DNA of 64,000 nucleotides from Lachnospiraceae bacterium (lineage in GTDB: Bacteria; Bacillota; Clostridia; Lachnospirales; Lachnospiraceae). The notes beneath the pieces were generated by a model, which saw nothing but the letters and a program-made list of their open reading frames with translations, had not been told where the DNA came from and did not search any database. The stretch is taken from positions 1 to 64,000 of the forward strand of contig JAFQIE010000037.1 in NCBI GenBank assembly GCA_017397645.1, read 5' to 3'. Positions 35,536 through 46,059 of the stretch are shown piece by piece; within the stretch, counting starts at the first letter, position 1, and each line of letters starts with the position of its first letter. A program made the position numbers and the translations under genes.

Positions 35536-35567
35536 ATCTTTAGTAGATATTAGCACTCCCTTTTGTT
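35521..35567 (+). terminator. Terminator-like hairpin overlapping the CIRCE left arm
   Basis: GGGAAGTGCTAA (35521-35532) and TTAGCACTCCC (35550-35560) pair with one bulged A around a 17-base loop, followed by TTTTGTT. Transcripts from the upstream HAD gene contain both arms; transcripts from the hrcA promoter start inside the loop and would not. Confidence 0.6.
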
Positions 35568-35576
35568 GAGTGCTAA
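35550..35576 (+). promoter_or_regulatory. CIRCE operator (HrcA binding site)
   Basis: TTAGCACTC, a 9-base spacer and GAGTGCTAA match the CIRCE consensus exactly, directly before hrcA. HrcA, stabilised by GroEL, binds here and represses the operon until heat shock. An extra half-site lies 17 bases upstream at 35525-35532. Confidence 0.97.
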
Positions 35577-35599
35577 TAATTCGGAGAGGAGGTGCTTGG

Positions 35600-36634
35600 A
35601 TGGAGTTAGACGAGAGAAAAAAGAAGATCCTGCAGGCGGTGATTCGTAACTATTTGGAAACCGGCGAACCTGTGGGCAGTAGAACAATATCCAAGTATAC
35701 CGACCTTAACTTGAGTTCAGCGACCATACGAAATGAGATGGCAGATTTGGAGGAAATGGGATACATTCTCCAGCCCCACACTTCTGCCGGGCGGATTCCT
35801 TCCGATAAGGGATATCGACTTTATGTGGATACCATGATGGAGGAAAAGGAACGCAAGGTTGTTGAGATGGAGGAAATGCTTTTGGAGCGTCAGGATAAAA
35901 TGGAGACGCTGCTGAAGCAGGTTGCCAAGGTGTTGGCACAGAACACACAGTATGCTACCATGATTTCTGCTCCCCAGAGCCGCGGTGCTAAATTGAAGTT
36001 CATTCAGCTTTCAAGAGTGGATGCGCATCAACTGCTGGCAGTTATCGTAGGTGAAGGAAATGTGATTAAAAACAACATCTTGAATGTGGAAGAAGAGTTG
36101 ACGGATGAGACACTTTTGAAACTGAACATCCTGTTGAACACTCAGCTGAACGGATTGACCATCGGCGAAATCAATTTGGCAATGATTGCTTATCTGAAAC
36201 AGCAAGCCGGAATCCACGGAGATATCGTGGGTGAAGTTCTGGATGCGGTGGCTGAGTCCATTCGGGACGAGGAAGATTTAGAAATCTACACCAGTGGAAC
36301 CAACAACATCTTCCGCTATCCGGAATTGGCAGACCATCACAAGGCCAGTGAACTGATTAATGCCTTTGAGGAGAAGCAATTGCTTGGAGAACTTCTTCAG
36401 GATAGTAGGAGTGACAAAGAAAACACGGGTATTCAAGTTTACATCGGTGAAGAATCTTCGGTGCAGAGTATGCGGGATTGCAGTATTGTCACAGCCACAT
36501 ATGAATTGGGCGGCGGTATGAAGGGTACCATCGGAATCGTAGGGCCCAAAAGAATGGACTATGAGAAAGTGGTGGGCACCTTACGTACGATACAGAGTCA
36601 ACTGGATGAAATGTATCGGGGTGACAAAGAATAG
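35600..36634 (+). CDS. hrcA: Heat-inducible transcription repressor HrcA
   Basis: 344 residues: N-terminal winged helix (RKKKILQAVIRNYLETGEPVGSRTISKY, SSATIRNEMADLEEMGYI), a GAF-like middle and a C-terminal domain ending in GTIGIVGPKRMDYEKVV. It binds CIRCE, present just upstream, and represses its own operon. The start is ATG 35600 with AGGAGG 8 bases upstream. grpE follows after 25 bases. Confidence 0.98.
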   Translation: MELDERKKKILQAVIRNYLETGEPVGSRTISKYTDLNLSSATIRNEMADLEEMGYILQPHTSAGRIPSDKGYRLYVDTMMEEKERKVVEMEEMLLERQDKMETLLKQVAKVLAQNTQYATMISAPQSRGAKLKFIQLSRVDAHQLLAVIVGEGNVIKNNILNVEEELTDETLLKLNILLNTQLNGLTIGEINLAMIAYLKQQAGIHGDIVGEVLDAVAESIRDEEDLEIYTSGTNNIFRYPELADHHKASELINAFEEKQLLGELLQDSRSDKENTGIQVYIGEESSVQSMRDCSIVTATYELGGGMKGTIGIVGPKRMDYEKVVGTLRTIQSQLDEMYRGDKE

Positions 36635-36659
36635 ATGAATTACCAGAAAGGATTTGGAT

Positions 36660-37286
36660 ATGACAGAACAGGAAAAAGAGTTGAATCAGGAAGAGGCTGT
36701 GGATGTGAATCCGACAGAGGCGGATTCGCCAAAAGAGGCAGAAGCTACTGATACTTGTGGATGCACCGGGGAATGTGAAGCCAAGGGAGAGTCTGCAGGT
36801 AGTGAGAAAAAAGCTTCGAAGAAGCAATGCAAAACTGATAAGAAAGAAAAACAGTACAAAGAACAAATCGAACAACTGGAAGATAAAGTAAAACGCCAGT
36901 TGGCAGAATTTGAGAATTTCCGCAACCGGACAGAGAAGGAAAAGCAGTCCATGTTTGAACTGGGCGCTAAAAGCGTCATTGAAAAGATGTTGCCCGTGGT
37001 GGACAATTTTGAACGGGGTCTGCAAACTGTGCCGGAAGACAAAAAGGAAGATCCATTCGTAGACGGAATGAATCATATCTACAAACAGTTGCTTACCGAA
37101 TTGGAAAGCATCGGAGTAAAGCCTATCGAAGCGGTTGGTCAGGAATTTGACCCGAATCTTCACAATGCAGTGATGCAGGTGGCCAGCGAGGAGTACGAAA
37201 GCGGAATCGTGGCCCAGGAATTATTAAAAGGTTATACCTATCGTGACAGCGTGGTAAGACATACCATGGTCGCAGTAGTTGAATAG
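36660..37286 (+). CDS. grpE: Nucleotide exchange factor GrpE
   Basis: 208 residues. It exchanges ADP for ATP on DnaK. The first 60 residues are acidic and disordered with a few cysteines (TCGCTGECEAK); then a long coiled coil with LAEFENFRNRTEKEKQSMFELGAKSVIEKMLPVVDNFER and the beta domain FDPNLHNAVMQVASEEYESG. The ATG at 36660 has GAAAGGA upstream; the in-frame TTG six bases earlier is not needed. It lies between hrcA and dnaK. Confidence 0.97.
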   Translation: MTEQEKELNQEEAVDVNPTEADSPKEAEATDTCGCTGECEAKGESAGSEKKASKKQCKTDKKEKQYKEQIEQLEDKVKRQLAEFENFRNRTEKEKQSMFELGAKSVIEKMLPVVDNFERGLQTVPEDKKEDPFVDGMNHIYKQLLTELESIGVKPIEAVGQEFDPNLHNAVMQVASEEYESGIVAQELLKGYTYRDSVVRHTMVAVVE

Positions 37287-37300
37287 AATAATAAAAATAG

Positions 37301-39169
<1,869 letters not shown>

Positions 39170-39197
39170 AAAGTAACTTTAGTAATGAGGTGCTAAT

Positions 39198-40382
39198 ATG
39201 GCAGAGCAAAAGAGAGACTATTATGAAGTCCTCGGCGTAGATAAAAATGCTGACGATGCAGCAATCAAAAAAGCATATCGAGCACTGGCGAAAAAGTATC
39301 ACCCGGATATGAATCCGGGTGATGCTGACGCAGAGAAAAAATTCAAAGAGGCTTCCGAAGCATACGCTGTATTAAGCGACGCAGACAAAAGGCGTCAGTA
39401 CGACCAGTTTGGTCATGCGGCTTTTGATGGCGGTGCAGGCGGAGCCGGTGGATTTGATTTTAACGGTGCAGATTTCAGCGATATATTCGGTGATATATTT
39501 GGTGATTTCTTTGGCGGCGGAAGCAGAAGAAGTTCCTACAACAATGGCCCTATGAAGGGAGCAAACCTGCGCACCAGTGTGCGCATCACCTTCGAAGAGG
39601 CGGTGTTTGGTTGTAAAAAGGAGATTGAACTTACGGTAAAGGAAGCTTGTAAGACCTGCCACGGCACAGGAGCAAAGCCCGGTACGAATCCGGAGACCTG
39701 TAGTAAATGTGGTGGTAAAGGTCAGGTGGTGTTTACCCAGCAATCCCTTTTCGGTATGGTGCGCAACGTGCAGACTTGTCCTGAATGTCAGGGAACAGGT
39801 AAAGTGATTAAAGAGAAATGTCCTGATTGCCGTGGAACTGCATATGTTCCCATGCGCAAGCGTTATTCCGTAGATATCCCCGCAGGTATCGATAACGGCC
39901 AATCCACACGTATGCCCGGATTGGGTGAGCCCGGTACCAACGGCGGACCCAGAGGCGACGTACTGGTAGAGGTTATCGTGGGACGCCATCCCATCTTCCA
40001 GAGACAGGATTTCAATATTTATTCCACAGTACCTATGTCATTTGCAGTGGCTACCTTGGGTGGTGAGATTATGATTGATACCGTGGACGGCAAGGTGATT
40101 TATGATGTGAAGCCCGGTACCCAGACGGATACCAGAGTGCGTCTGAAGGGCAAGGGAGTTCCTTCCTGGAGAAACAAAGACTACCGCGGAGACCACTATG
40201 TAACGCTGGTGGTAGAGGTGCCTGATAAGTTGAGCCACGAGGCGAAGGAACTGCTGAAGCAGTTCGATGCGGCCAGTGGGGATAGCTTGAATGCAACCAA
40301 GGAAGCAACCCCAAATAAGGGTGCCGAAACCAAGGAAGACAAAAAGAAAAAGTCCAAGGACGGATTCTTTGGGAAGAAATAG
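39198..40382 (+). CDS. dnaJ: Chaperone protein DnaJ
   Basis: 394 residues: J domain with the HPD motif ([11 protein letters not shown]), a Gly/Phe region, the zinc domain with four CxxC motifs ([42 protein letters not shown]), and two beta substrate domains. The C-terminal 40 residues are Lys-rich ([16 protein letters not shown]). It stimulates DnaK ATPase. It is the last gene of the hrcA operon and is followed by a strong terminator. Confidence 0.98.
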   Translation: MAEQKRDYYEVLGVDKNADDAAIKKAYRALAKKYHPDMNPGDADAEKKFKEASEAYAVLSDADKRRQYDQFGHAAFDGGAGGAGGFDFNGADFSDIFGDIFGDFFGGGSRRSSYNNGPMKGANLRTSVRITFEEAVFGCKKEIELTVKEACKTCHGTGAKPGTNPETCSKCGGKGQVVFTQQSLFGMVRNVQTCPECQGTGKVIKEKCPDCRGTAYVPMRKRYSVDIPAGIDNGQSTRMPGLGEPGTNGGPRGDVLVEVIVGRHPIFQRQDFNIYSTVPMSFAVATLGGEIMIDTVDGKVIYDVKPGTQTDTRVRLKGKGVPSWRNKDYRGDHYVTLVVEVPDKLSHEAKELLKQFDAASGDSLNATKEATPNKGAETKEDKKKKSKDGFFGKK

Positions 40383-40387
40383 TATTT

Positions 40388-40428
40388 AAAAAAGGATTGT
40401 GCCGGAGACGGCTACAATCCTTTTTTTT
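40388..40428 (+). terminator. Rho-independent terminator of the hrcA-dnaJ operon
   Basis: AAAGGATTGT and ACAATCCTTT pair, with inner GCC/GGC, followed by eight T residues, 7 bases after the dnaJ stop. Confidence 0.92.
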
Positions 40429-40474
40429 GATAATTCTGACAACTGTGTCATTATTTCTTGCAGTTCTGAATATG

Positions 40475-40577
40475 AAAAATAAGAAATAGCACCCCAGCTT
40501 GACGGTCAAGGTGCTACTTCGGTAAACACATTTGCCGGAAACGGATAGGTTTGATCTATCGTATCGGCTTTCTTGTT
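40475..40577 (-). ncRNA. Candidate standalone small RNA, about 100 nt
   Basis: Leftward unit with a sigma-A promoter at 40584-40612 and an intrinsic terminator made of TAGCACC (minus strand, 40510-40516) and GGTGCTA (40487-40493), followed by a U-rich tract to 40475. Between them are two more possible hairpins: GATAG/CTATC around ATCAAAC, and CGGCAAA/TTTACCG. No start codon with a ribosome binding site is seen inside, and downstream leftward there is only the end of dnaJ, so it does not look like a riboswitch for a gene. I could not match it to a known family. Position: the 312-base gap between dnaJ and cotH. Confidence 0.6.
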
Positions 40578-40583
40578 AAGGAT

Positions 40584-40612
40584 ATTATATACTGCTAATG
40601 TTCAAAACGCAA
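40584..40612 (-). promoter_or_regulatory. Sigma-A promoter for the candidate small RNA
   Basis: Reading leftward: TTGCGT (40607-40612), a 17-base spacer and a perfect TATAAT (40584-40589). It is divergent from the cotH promoter 15 bases away. Confidence 0.65.
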
Positions 40613-40626
40613 GGGAAAAGAAAGAT

Positions 40627-40655
40627 TTGTCAACTGTTCCACGATGAGTTATAAT
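40627..40655 (+). promoter_or_regulatory. Sigma-A promoter for the CotH-VTC-DUF4956 genes
   Basis: TTGTCA (40627-40632), 17 bases and a perfect TATAAT (40650-40655). It overlaps the longest possible cotH reading frame start at 40644, which decides for the downstream start. Confidence 0.75.
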
Positions 40656-40694
40656 CATATATTGAAATATTATATCTTCATGCGGAGAGCAGAT

Positions 40695-43025
40695 ATGGCA
40701 GCGGACAGAAAGAAAAGAATGTTGCCTGCGTTAGGATTGCTTTTTGCAGGGCTTTTGGTGACGGTGCTACTGTGGTATTTGGTTGAGAAACGGGAGGCTG
40801 TATCCCAGCCTGCGCAGGTGACCATAACGGAGAGCGGATTTTTTCATAATGACTTATTGATAGAAGTGAAGGCACCCTATGGTGTGGATGTGTATTACAC
40901 CGCAGATGGTAGTGAGCCTTCTATGGAACATGGCGTGCTCTATGAATCACCCATTTTGCTACCTGTAACAGAGGAAGAAGTGGTTCACATCTATCGGTTT
41001 CGCTCATATGATGCTGACGGTCGAACCTCGGAAGTTTACACCAGAACCTATATTTTAGGTGCAAATGTGGTACAAAGATATACCACCAATGTGCTCAGTG
41101 TGGTGGGTGACCCTGATGGCTTGTTTGGATATGAAAATGGTATTTTTGTCAAAGGAAAAGTGTTTGACGAATGGAAAGCTGCCAATCCCGATGCCTTTTA
41201 CGGTGGTGGAGTAGACGCTAACTTCCAGTGGAGAGGCCCGGAATATGAGAGACCGGTGCACATTGAATGCTTTGATGAGAAAGGGACAAGCCTTTTTGAA
41301 GTGGATGGCGGTGTGCGTATGCACGGTGCTCTATCCAGAATGAAAAATCAAAAATCTTTTCGATTATATGCCAGAAAAGAGTATGACGAGAAGAACGAAT
41401 TTGAGTATCCGTTGGTGGATACACTTAAGAATGCTGACGGAACTGTGTATGACAGATATAAGCGCCTGCTTGTACGCAATGCGGGCAATGATAATGGGTT
41501 TGGATTTATCCGCAGTGAACTTTGTTGTGATTTGGCGGCAGAAGCCGGATTCCCGGACGTGTGCCTGTCAGAACCGGTGACAGTCTATATGAACGGTCAG
41601 TACATGGGCATCTATTGGATGGGCAATAATTTCGATGCCGGTTATTTTGAAGAGAAATACGGGACGCACGCAGGACAGTTTGTTGTTTTGGAGGGTACCG
41701 GCGGTGTCAAGGTGGAGGATGAAGATCCCGCCGTTCAGACCTATGTGGACGAGTACAACGATATGTTCCGTACCTATATGGAAAAAGATTTGACGGATGA
41801 CGAGGCATATCAAGCACTGTGTCAGGTCTTTGATGTAGAAAACTACTTGCAGTACTGCGCCATTCAGATTTACATCGGTAATGTAGACTGGCCGGGCAAT
41901 AATGTGAAAGTGTACCGCTATGTATCCCCTACGGGAGAGTACATAGAGGGCACGGTGTTCGATGGCAGATATCGCAACCTTCTATATGATTTGGACTTTG
42001 GTTTCGGATTGCTTCTGCTGGGGGGTGGTGTGGATGAAACCCATCGCACCCTGGAAATGGATTTGCAATCAGAGCTTCTGTTGCTGAACAACCTGACCAA
42101 ACGGCAGGACTGCAGAGAGTACTTTGTAAACTATCTTTGCGATTTGATGAATGGTCCCATGTCGGCAGAGAATGTGAAGACGAAACTGTCTCAAAAGCAT
42201 GTAGAAAGACAGCAAGAGCTTCACCATATGATAGAAGAAACGGACCTTATGAAGGATTCCCTTTGGAACTGGGAAGCTCTTGATGTGAGTGACAGTAGCG
42301 TACAAGACAGTTACAACAGTATTGTAAAATTTGCAGAAAACAGACGCCCGACTATGCTCAATGACATCATTGCTTCTTTCGATTATGACGCCATCCATGC
42401 ATACACATTGATACTGAAAAATCAGGGCATGTCAGGAGTGCAAATCAACACCCTGTTGGTGGACGAGCCTGATTTTAATGGAGTTTATTTCGGTAATGTA
42501 CCGGTAACTCTGCAACCGCGATTGTCTGTTAATGAGACATTCAGCCACTGGCTGGTTAACGATGAGGTGAGAAGAGAAGAGACTTTGACACTCACTTCGG
42601 AGGATATTAAGGAAGCGGTGATACAGGTAGAGATAGTGACCGAGCCTGTGGACGATGCACTTCTTGAGATTCATGCGGTGAAGGCCAGAGGCACCAACGA
42701 TTATGTGGAGCTTATCAATTACTCTGACTGCACCATTAGCACGCAGGGGTATCATTTGACGGACAGTGATGACGCCTATCGTTATCCATTGCCAAATGTG
42801 GTGCTACATCCCGGTGAAACCATTCGCATCTATGGCAAAGACGCTACAGAAGCAGGGGCCTTAGGCAGTTGGGGAATGAATTTCAATTTGCGGCAGGGTG
42901 AAACCTTGCGCCTCCATCGGGGAGAAGAATTGGTGGATTCCTTGGTGGTTCCCCAATTGACATCTCAGGGGGTATATATGAAAAACCATATTACAGGTAC
43001 TTATCTGGAAGAAATCGTAGAGTAA
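40695..43025 (+). CDS. CotH kinase family surface protein
   Basis: 776 residues. N-terminal membrane anchor (MLPALGLLFAGLLVTVLLWYLVEKRE); then a chitobiase C-terminal-type beta domain (VDVYYTADGSEPSMEHG, about residues 45-115); the CotH kinase domain from about 180 to 560 with a conserved YDLDFGFG; and a lamin-tail-like domain near the end (NDYVELINYSDCTI, VVLHPGETIRIYGKD). CotH proteins are atypical kinases that phosphorylate coat proteins in Bacillus. Start ATG 40695 has GGAGAG 6 bases upstream; the earlier ATG at 40644 lies inside the promoter and 40680 lacks a good site. First gene of the VTC/DUF4956 cassette. Confidence 0.88.
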   Translation: MAADRKKRMLPALGLLFAGLLVTVLLWYLVEKREAVSQPAQVTITESGFFHNDLLIEVKAPYGVDVYYTADGSEPSMEHGVLYESPILLPVTEEEVVHIYRFRSYDADGRTSEVYTRTYILGANVVQRYTTNVLSVVGDPDGLFGYENGIFVKGKVFDEWKAANPDAFYGGGVDANFQWRGPEYERPVHIECFDEKGTSLFEVDGGVRMHGALSRMKNQKSFRLYARKEYDEKNEFEYPLVDTLKNADGTVYDRYKRLLVRNAGNDNGFGFIRSELCCDLAAEAGFPDVCLSEPVTVYMNGQYMGIYWMGNNFDAGYFEEKYGTHAGQFVVLEGTGGVKVEDEDPAVQTYVDEYNDMFRTYMEKDLTDDEAYQALCQVFDVENYLQYCAIQIYIGNVDWPGNNVKVYRYVSPTGEYIEGTVFDGRYRNLLYDLDFGFGLLLLGGGVDETHRTLEMDLQSELLLLNNLTKRQDCREYFVNYLCDLMNGPMSAENVKTKLSQKHVERQQELHHMIEETDLMKDSLWNWEALDVSDSSVQDSYNSIVKFAENRRPTMLNDIIASFDYDAIHAYTLILKNQGMSGVQINTLLVDEPDFNGVYFGNVPVTLQPRLSVNETFSHWLVNDEVRREETLTLTSEDIKEAVIQVEIVTEPVDDALLEIHAVKARGTNDYVELINYSDCTISTQGYHLTDSDDAYRYPLPNVVLHPGETIRIYGKDATEAGALGSWGMNFNLRQGETLRLHRGEELVDSLVVPQLTSQGVYMKNHITGTYLEEIVE

Positions 43026-43057
43026 AAAAATATATGTGGAGTCGATAGGAGAAGTTA

Positions 43058-43753
43058 GTGAGACACGAATTAAAATATGTGATCACGCCGATTCAATATC
43101 ATTTGCTGAAGGGTCGCCTGCAGGCCTTTATGAAAAGGGACGGGCATGCTGGGGAAGATGGTAATTATTTCATCCGAAGTATTTATTTTGAAACTCCGGG
43201 TGCGGATACTTTGGCGGAAAAAGAAAATGGTGTAGACAATCGTAAGAAATATCGGATCAGGTACTACGAAAACAATCCTAAGAAGAGCTTTTTGGAATGT
43301 AAGAGTAAAAAAGGAACTCGTATTTCCAAAAGCACTTATGAACTAACGGAGGAAGAAAGGGACCTTCTTTTGGATGGAAAAGATCCTTTCCCCGAAAACG
43401 GCCTATGTGGGGATGGCAATGTTTTGGAAGAACTTGTTATGCAGATGAAGGCACGTAGGTTTGCACCTGCCATTGTGGTGGATTACCTTCGGGAGGCCTA
43501 CGTGTACGATGTTTCCAATGTCCGTATTACCTTTGATAAAGAGCTGGCCGGAGGAAGTGTAGAGAACTGCCTGCAAAAGAAGCGGTTCTTACCAAATATT
43601 CTTGCTTCTGGTGATATGATTTTGGAAGTGAAATATGATGATTACTTGCCTGCTCACATCGGTGAGATTTTGTCCGGTGTGGGATTAACCCAGGTGGCAG
43701 CGTCAAAGTTTGGTATGTGTATGAAAAAGAAATTGGAGGGACAGATTGTATGA
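43058..43753 (+). CDS. VTC-domain (polyphosphate polymerase-like) protein
   Basis: 231 residues forming one VTC tunnel domain. The family core is visible: ELKYVIT at residues 4-10, IRSIYFET at 39-46, the basic RIRYY at 66-70, LECKSKKGTRIS at 79-90, DYLREAYV at 142-149, NVRITFDKEL and the acidic/basic ILEVKYD at 188-194. In yeast Vtc4 this domain makes polyphosphate from ATP inside a beta tunnel lined by such Arg, Lys and Glu residues. It is soluble, with no membrane part; the next gene supplies one. The start is GTG at 43058 after AGGAGAAG. ATGA overlap with the DUF4956 gene. Activity is inferred. Confidence 0.85.
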   Translation: MRHELKYVITPIQYHLLKGRLQAFMKRDGHAGEDGNYFIRSIYFETPGADTLAEKENGVDNRKKYRIRYYENNPKKSFLECKSKKGTRISKSTYELTEEERDLLLDGKDPFPENGLCGDGNVLEELVMQMKARRFAPAIVVDYLREAYVYDVSNVRITFDKELAGGSVENCLQKKRFLPNILASGDMILEVKYDDYLPAHIGEILSGVGLTQVAASKFGMCMKKKLEGQIV

Positions 43754-44415
43754 ACTCAATCAAGGATATTTTAAGAGATAGTATCGTAGAGATGGGACTG
43801 GTGGAAAACATTTCTTTACCCTATTTGTTAATTGTTCTCGGGACCGCTTTTGTTTGTGCTATGATCATTTATCTGGTATACAAATTTTTCTATCGCGGTG
43901 CAGTGTATTCCGAGAATTTTGGTTTGCTGATTATTATGTCTACTTTGACTGTGGCATTCATCATAGTTGCCATATCCTCTAATGTGGTGCTTTCCTTGGG
44001 TATGGTGGGTGCGCTGTCCATTGTCCGTTTTAGAACCGCAGTGAAGGATCCGCTGGATGTGGGATTTTTGTTCCTTGCCATAGGAGCCGGATTGACGGCG
44101 GGTGCAGGGCTGTTCTTCGTGGCAATCTGCGGAACCATTCTTATCAATATCATTTTTGTGGTTATGATGGCATGGGGCAAAAGTCAGAAGACGTACCTGC
44201 TGGTTGTCCGTTATGAGAACAGAGTGGAAAGTGAAATAGAAGAAAAACTTTCTGCTTTGCACAAGAAAATAAAAACCAAGTCCTCCGATGGAGAGACCAC
44301 AGAGATTACTTGTACTGTTCGGCTGAAAAATGACGATATTTTGCCTGAAATCACACGGATGGATGGAGTGCAGAATGCACTTTTGATGGCCTATACAGGA
44401 GACGCACAGTATTAA
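43750..44415 (+). CDS. DUF4956 membrane protein
   Basis: 221 residues with about four membrane helices in the first 150 residues and a cytoplasmic C-terminal domain with alternating strands (YLLVVRYENRVESEIEEKL, ITCTVRLKNDDILPEITRMDGV). The stretch LSLGMVGALSIVRFRTAVKDPLDVGFLFLAIGAGLTAGAG is the DUF4956 hallmark and could line a channel. It is translated with the VTC gene (overlapping stop/start), so it is a plausible partner that carries the product or substrate across the membrane; that is inference from linkage. Confidence 0.87.
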   Translation: MNSIKDILRDSIVEMGLVENISLPYLLIVLGTAFVCAMIIYLVYKFFYRGAVYSENFGLLIIMSTLTVAFIIVAISSNVVLSLGMVGALSIVRFRTAVKDPLDVGFLFLAIGAGLTAGAGLFFVAICGTILINIIFVVMMAWGKSQKTYLLVVRYENRVESEIEEKLSALHKKIKTKSSDGETTEITCTVRLKNDDILPEITRMDGVQNALLMAYTGDAQY

Positions 44416-44482
44416 TTGGCTTTTCTTCTTGCAGGGAAGTTCGGGCCGGTAATTGGAAGACACTCAAGATTGGGAGAAATGA

Positions 44483-45994
44483 ATGAAGAAGTTGACGGAA
44501 AGTGTACAACTGAAGACGATTCTTGTGGGCTTACTGGTGCTACTTGCGGTAACACTGATTCCCTTGTTTATGATTGCGCACTATAATTTTATCAGTGTGG
44601 ATGACTTTACTTTTACTTTGAATTCCGGGAAAATCTGGGAAGAAACAGGGTCCGTGTGGAAGGTACTGCTTGGGCAGGTGGAATACACCAAAGATTTCTA
44701 CTATGAGTGGCAGGGCACATACTTTGGCGTATGGGCATTTACATCTGCCATGGGAATCTTCGCAGAAGACGCTTATTATATGGTGACATATATCACTTTG
44801 GGTGGTTTCGTTCTGGCGGAACTGTTTGGTCTGATGGTGATTATGGTAAGGTGTCTTGGTGCGGATAGAATTCGTGCAGGAATTGCAGCCATCAGCTGTG
44901 TAATCTTGCAGGTGCTACTGACACCGGTTCCGGTGGAAGGTTTTTTCTGGTTTTGTGGTTCTATGCTATATACTTTTTTATATGCCTTGGCATGGTTGTT
45001 AATATCCCTGTTATTGCTTATGGCAAGCAAGAGAGAACGCCCTCTGTGGAAATTGATTTTGTTGGAAGTGGGTATTGTGCTTTTGCTTTTCGCAGTTGGC
45101 GGTGGCAATTATGTGGTTGCGTTGAGTGTGCTACTGTTTTTATTGTTTTATAATGTATGGATGGTTGTCCAAAAACATCCGCAAAGGTACATGTCCCTTG
45201 GTAATATGCTGTGGTACATAGCCGCGTTTATTGTCAATGTGGCAGCACCGGGCAATCAGGTTCGACAGGCTGCATCGGGAGTGACACACATGTCGTTTTT
45301 TGACGCAATATGGCGTTCTTTGGTAGAAGCTTTTCGATATATATGCAATAATGCCATTCCTCCCTGTATCATTTTGGGTTGTATGCTGGTGCCCATTTTC
45401 CGGGGCATCATCAAAAAGCGGAGTTTCAAATACCCTTGGCCTTTGTTGGTGATTTTGATTTCGTTTGGTGTGTTTGCGGCCCAGTTTACTCCTACGTTAT
45501 ATGCATTGCAAATAACAGGCGCAGGTCGTATCCAAAATTTGTATCGTTTCAACTATTATATTTGGTTATATGCCAACGAGTTTTATCTGCTGGGCTGGTT
45601 GCATAGAAAACTGCAAGAGAGTGGGAAGACCTACAAATGGTGGCAGCGTGTGGATGGCTCTACGGTTGGAAGAAAATCCTTCGTCCTGACAGGTTGGTTG
45701 TTGGGCGGAGTGGCACTCCTTATCACTTTGTATTTCTGGGGTGGAGATAAGATAACCACGGTTAGTGCAGTGATGGATTTGCATTATGGCAATGCCCAAC
45801 AGTATCAGATGGAGTTCCGGGAAAGACTGGCAGTTTTAGAGGATGAGACTCTTTCGGAAGTGGAACTGAAGCCCTTCCGTATCAAACCCTATCTGCTCTA
45901 TTTCGGAGATTTGCAAAAGGACCCTGAGGATTGGGTCAACAAAGCCATGGCGGAGTACTATGGGAAAGAGAAAGTTACACTGGCGGAAGAATAG
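44483..45994 (+). CDS. Polytopic membrane protein, DUF6056-like (GT-C type)
   Basis: 503 residues and about eleven membrane helices. The first outer loop has NFISVDDFTFTLNSG with an acidic DD pair, then YYEWQGTYFGVWAF, resembling DUF6056 proteins and the GT-C glycosyltransferase layout. It begins 67 bases after DUF4956 and is co-directional, possibly in the same unit. It is likely to use a lipid-linked sugar, but the reaction is not known. Confidence 0.72.
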   Translation: MKKLTESVQLKTILVGLLVLLAVTLIPLFMIAHYNFISVDDFTFTLNSGKIWEETGSVWKVLLGQVEYTKDFYYEWQGTYFGVWAFTSAMGIFAEDAYYMVTYITLGGFVLAELFGLMVIMVRCLGADRIRAGIAAISCVILQVLLTPVPVEGFFWFCGSMLYTFLYALAWLLISLLLLMASKRERPLWKLILLEVGIVLLLFAVGGGNYVVALSVLLFLLFYNVWMVVQKHPQRYMSLGNMLWYIAAFIVNVAAPGNQVRQAASGVTHMSFFDAIWRSLVEAFRYICNNAIPPCIILGCMLVPIFRGIIKKRSFKYPWPLLVILISFGVFAAQFTPTLYALQITGAGRIQNLYRFNYYIWLYANEFYLLGWLHRKLQESGKTYKWWQRVDGSTVGRKSFVLTGWLLGGVALLITLYFWGGDKITTVSAVMDLHYGNAQQYQMEFRERLAVLEDETLSEVELKPFRIKPYLLYFGDLQKDPEDWVNKAMAEYYGKEKVTLAEE

Positions 45995-46059
45995 TACGAG
46001 CCGGCATTAGAAAAACTGCTTATACTGTGCAAAAATGAGTATACGAGGAAGGTAACAAT

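Noticed and set aside
40475..40577. The small RNA candidate as a c-di-GMP (GEMM) riboswitch
   Set aside because: Some motifs recall GEMM RNAs (CAAACC, ACCGAAG), but their order is different, the conserved receptor elements are missing, and no gene lies downstream on that strand.
40644..40694. Longer cotH start at 40644
   Set aside because: The ATG overlaps the -10 box of a clear promoter and lacks a ribosome binding site; ATG 40695 has GGAGAG upstream.
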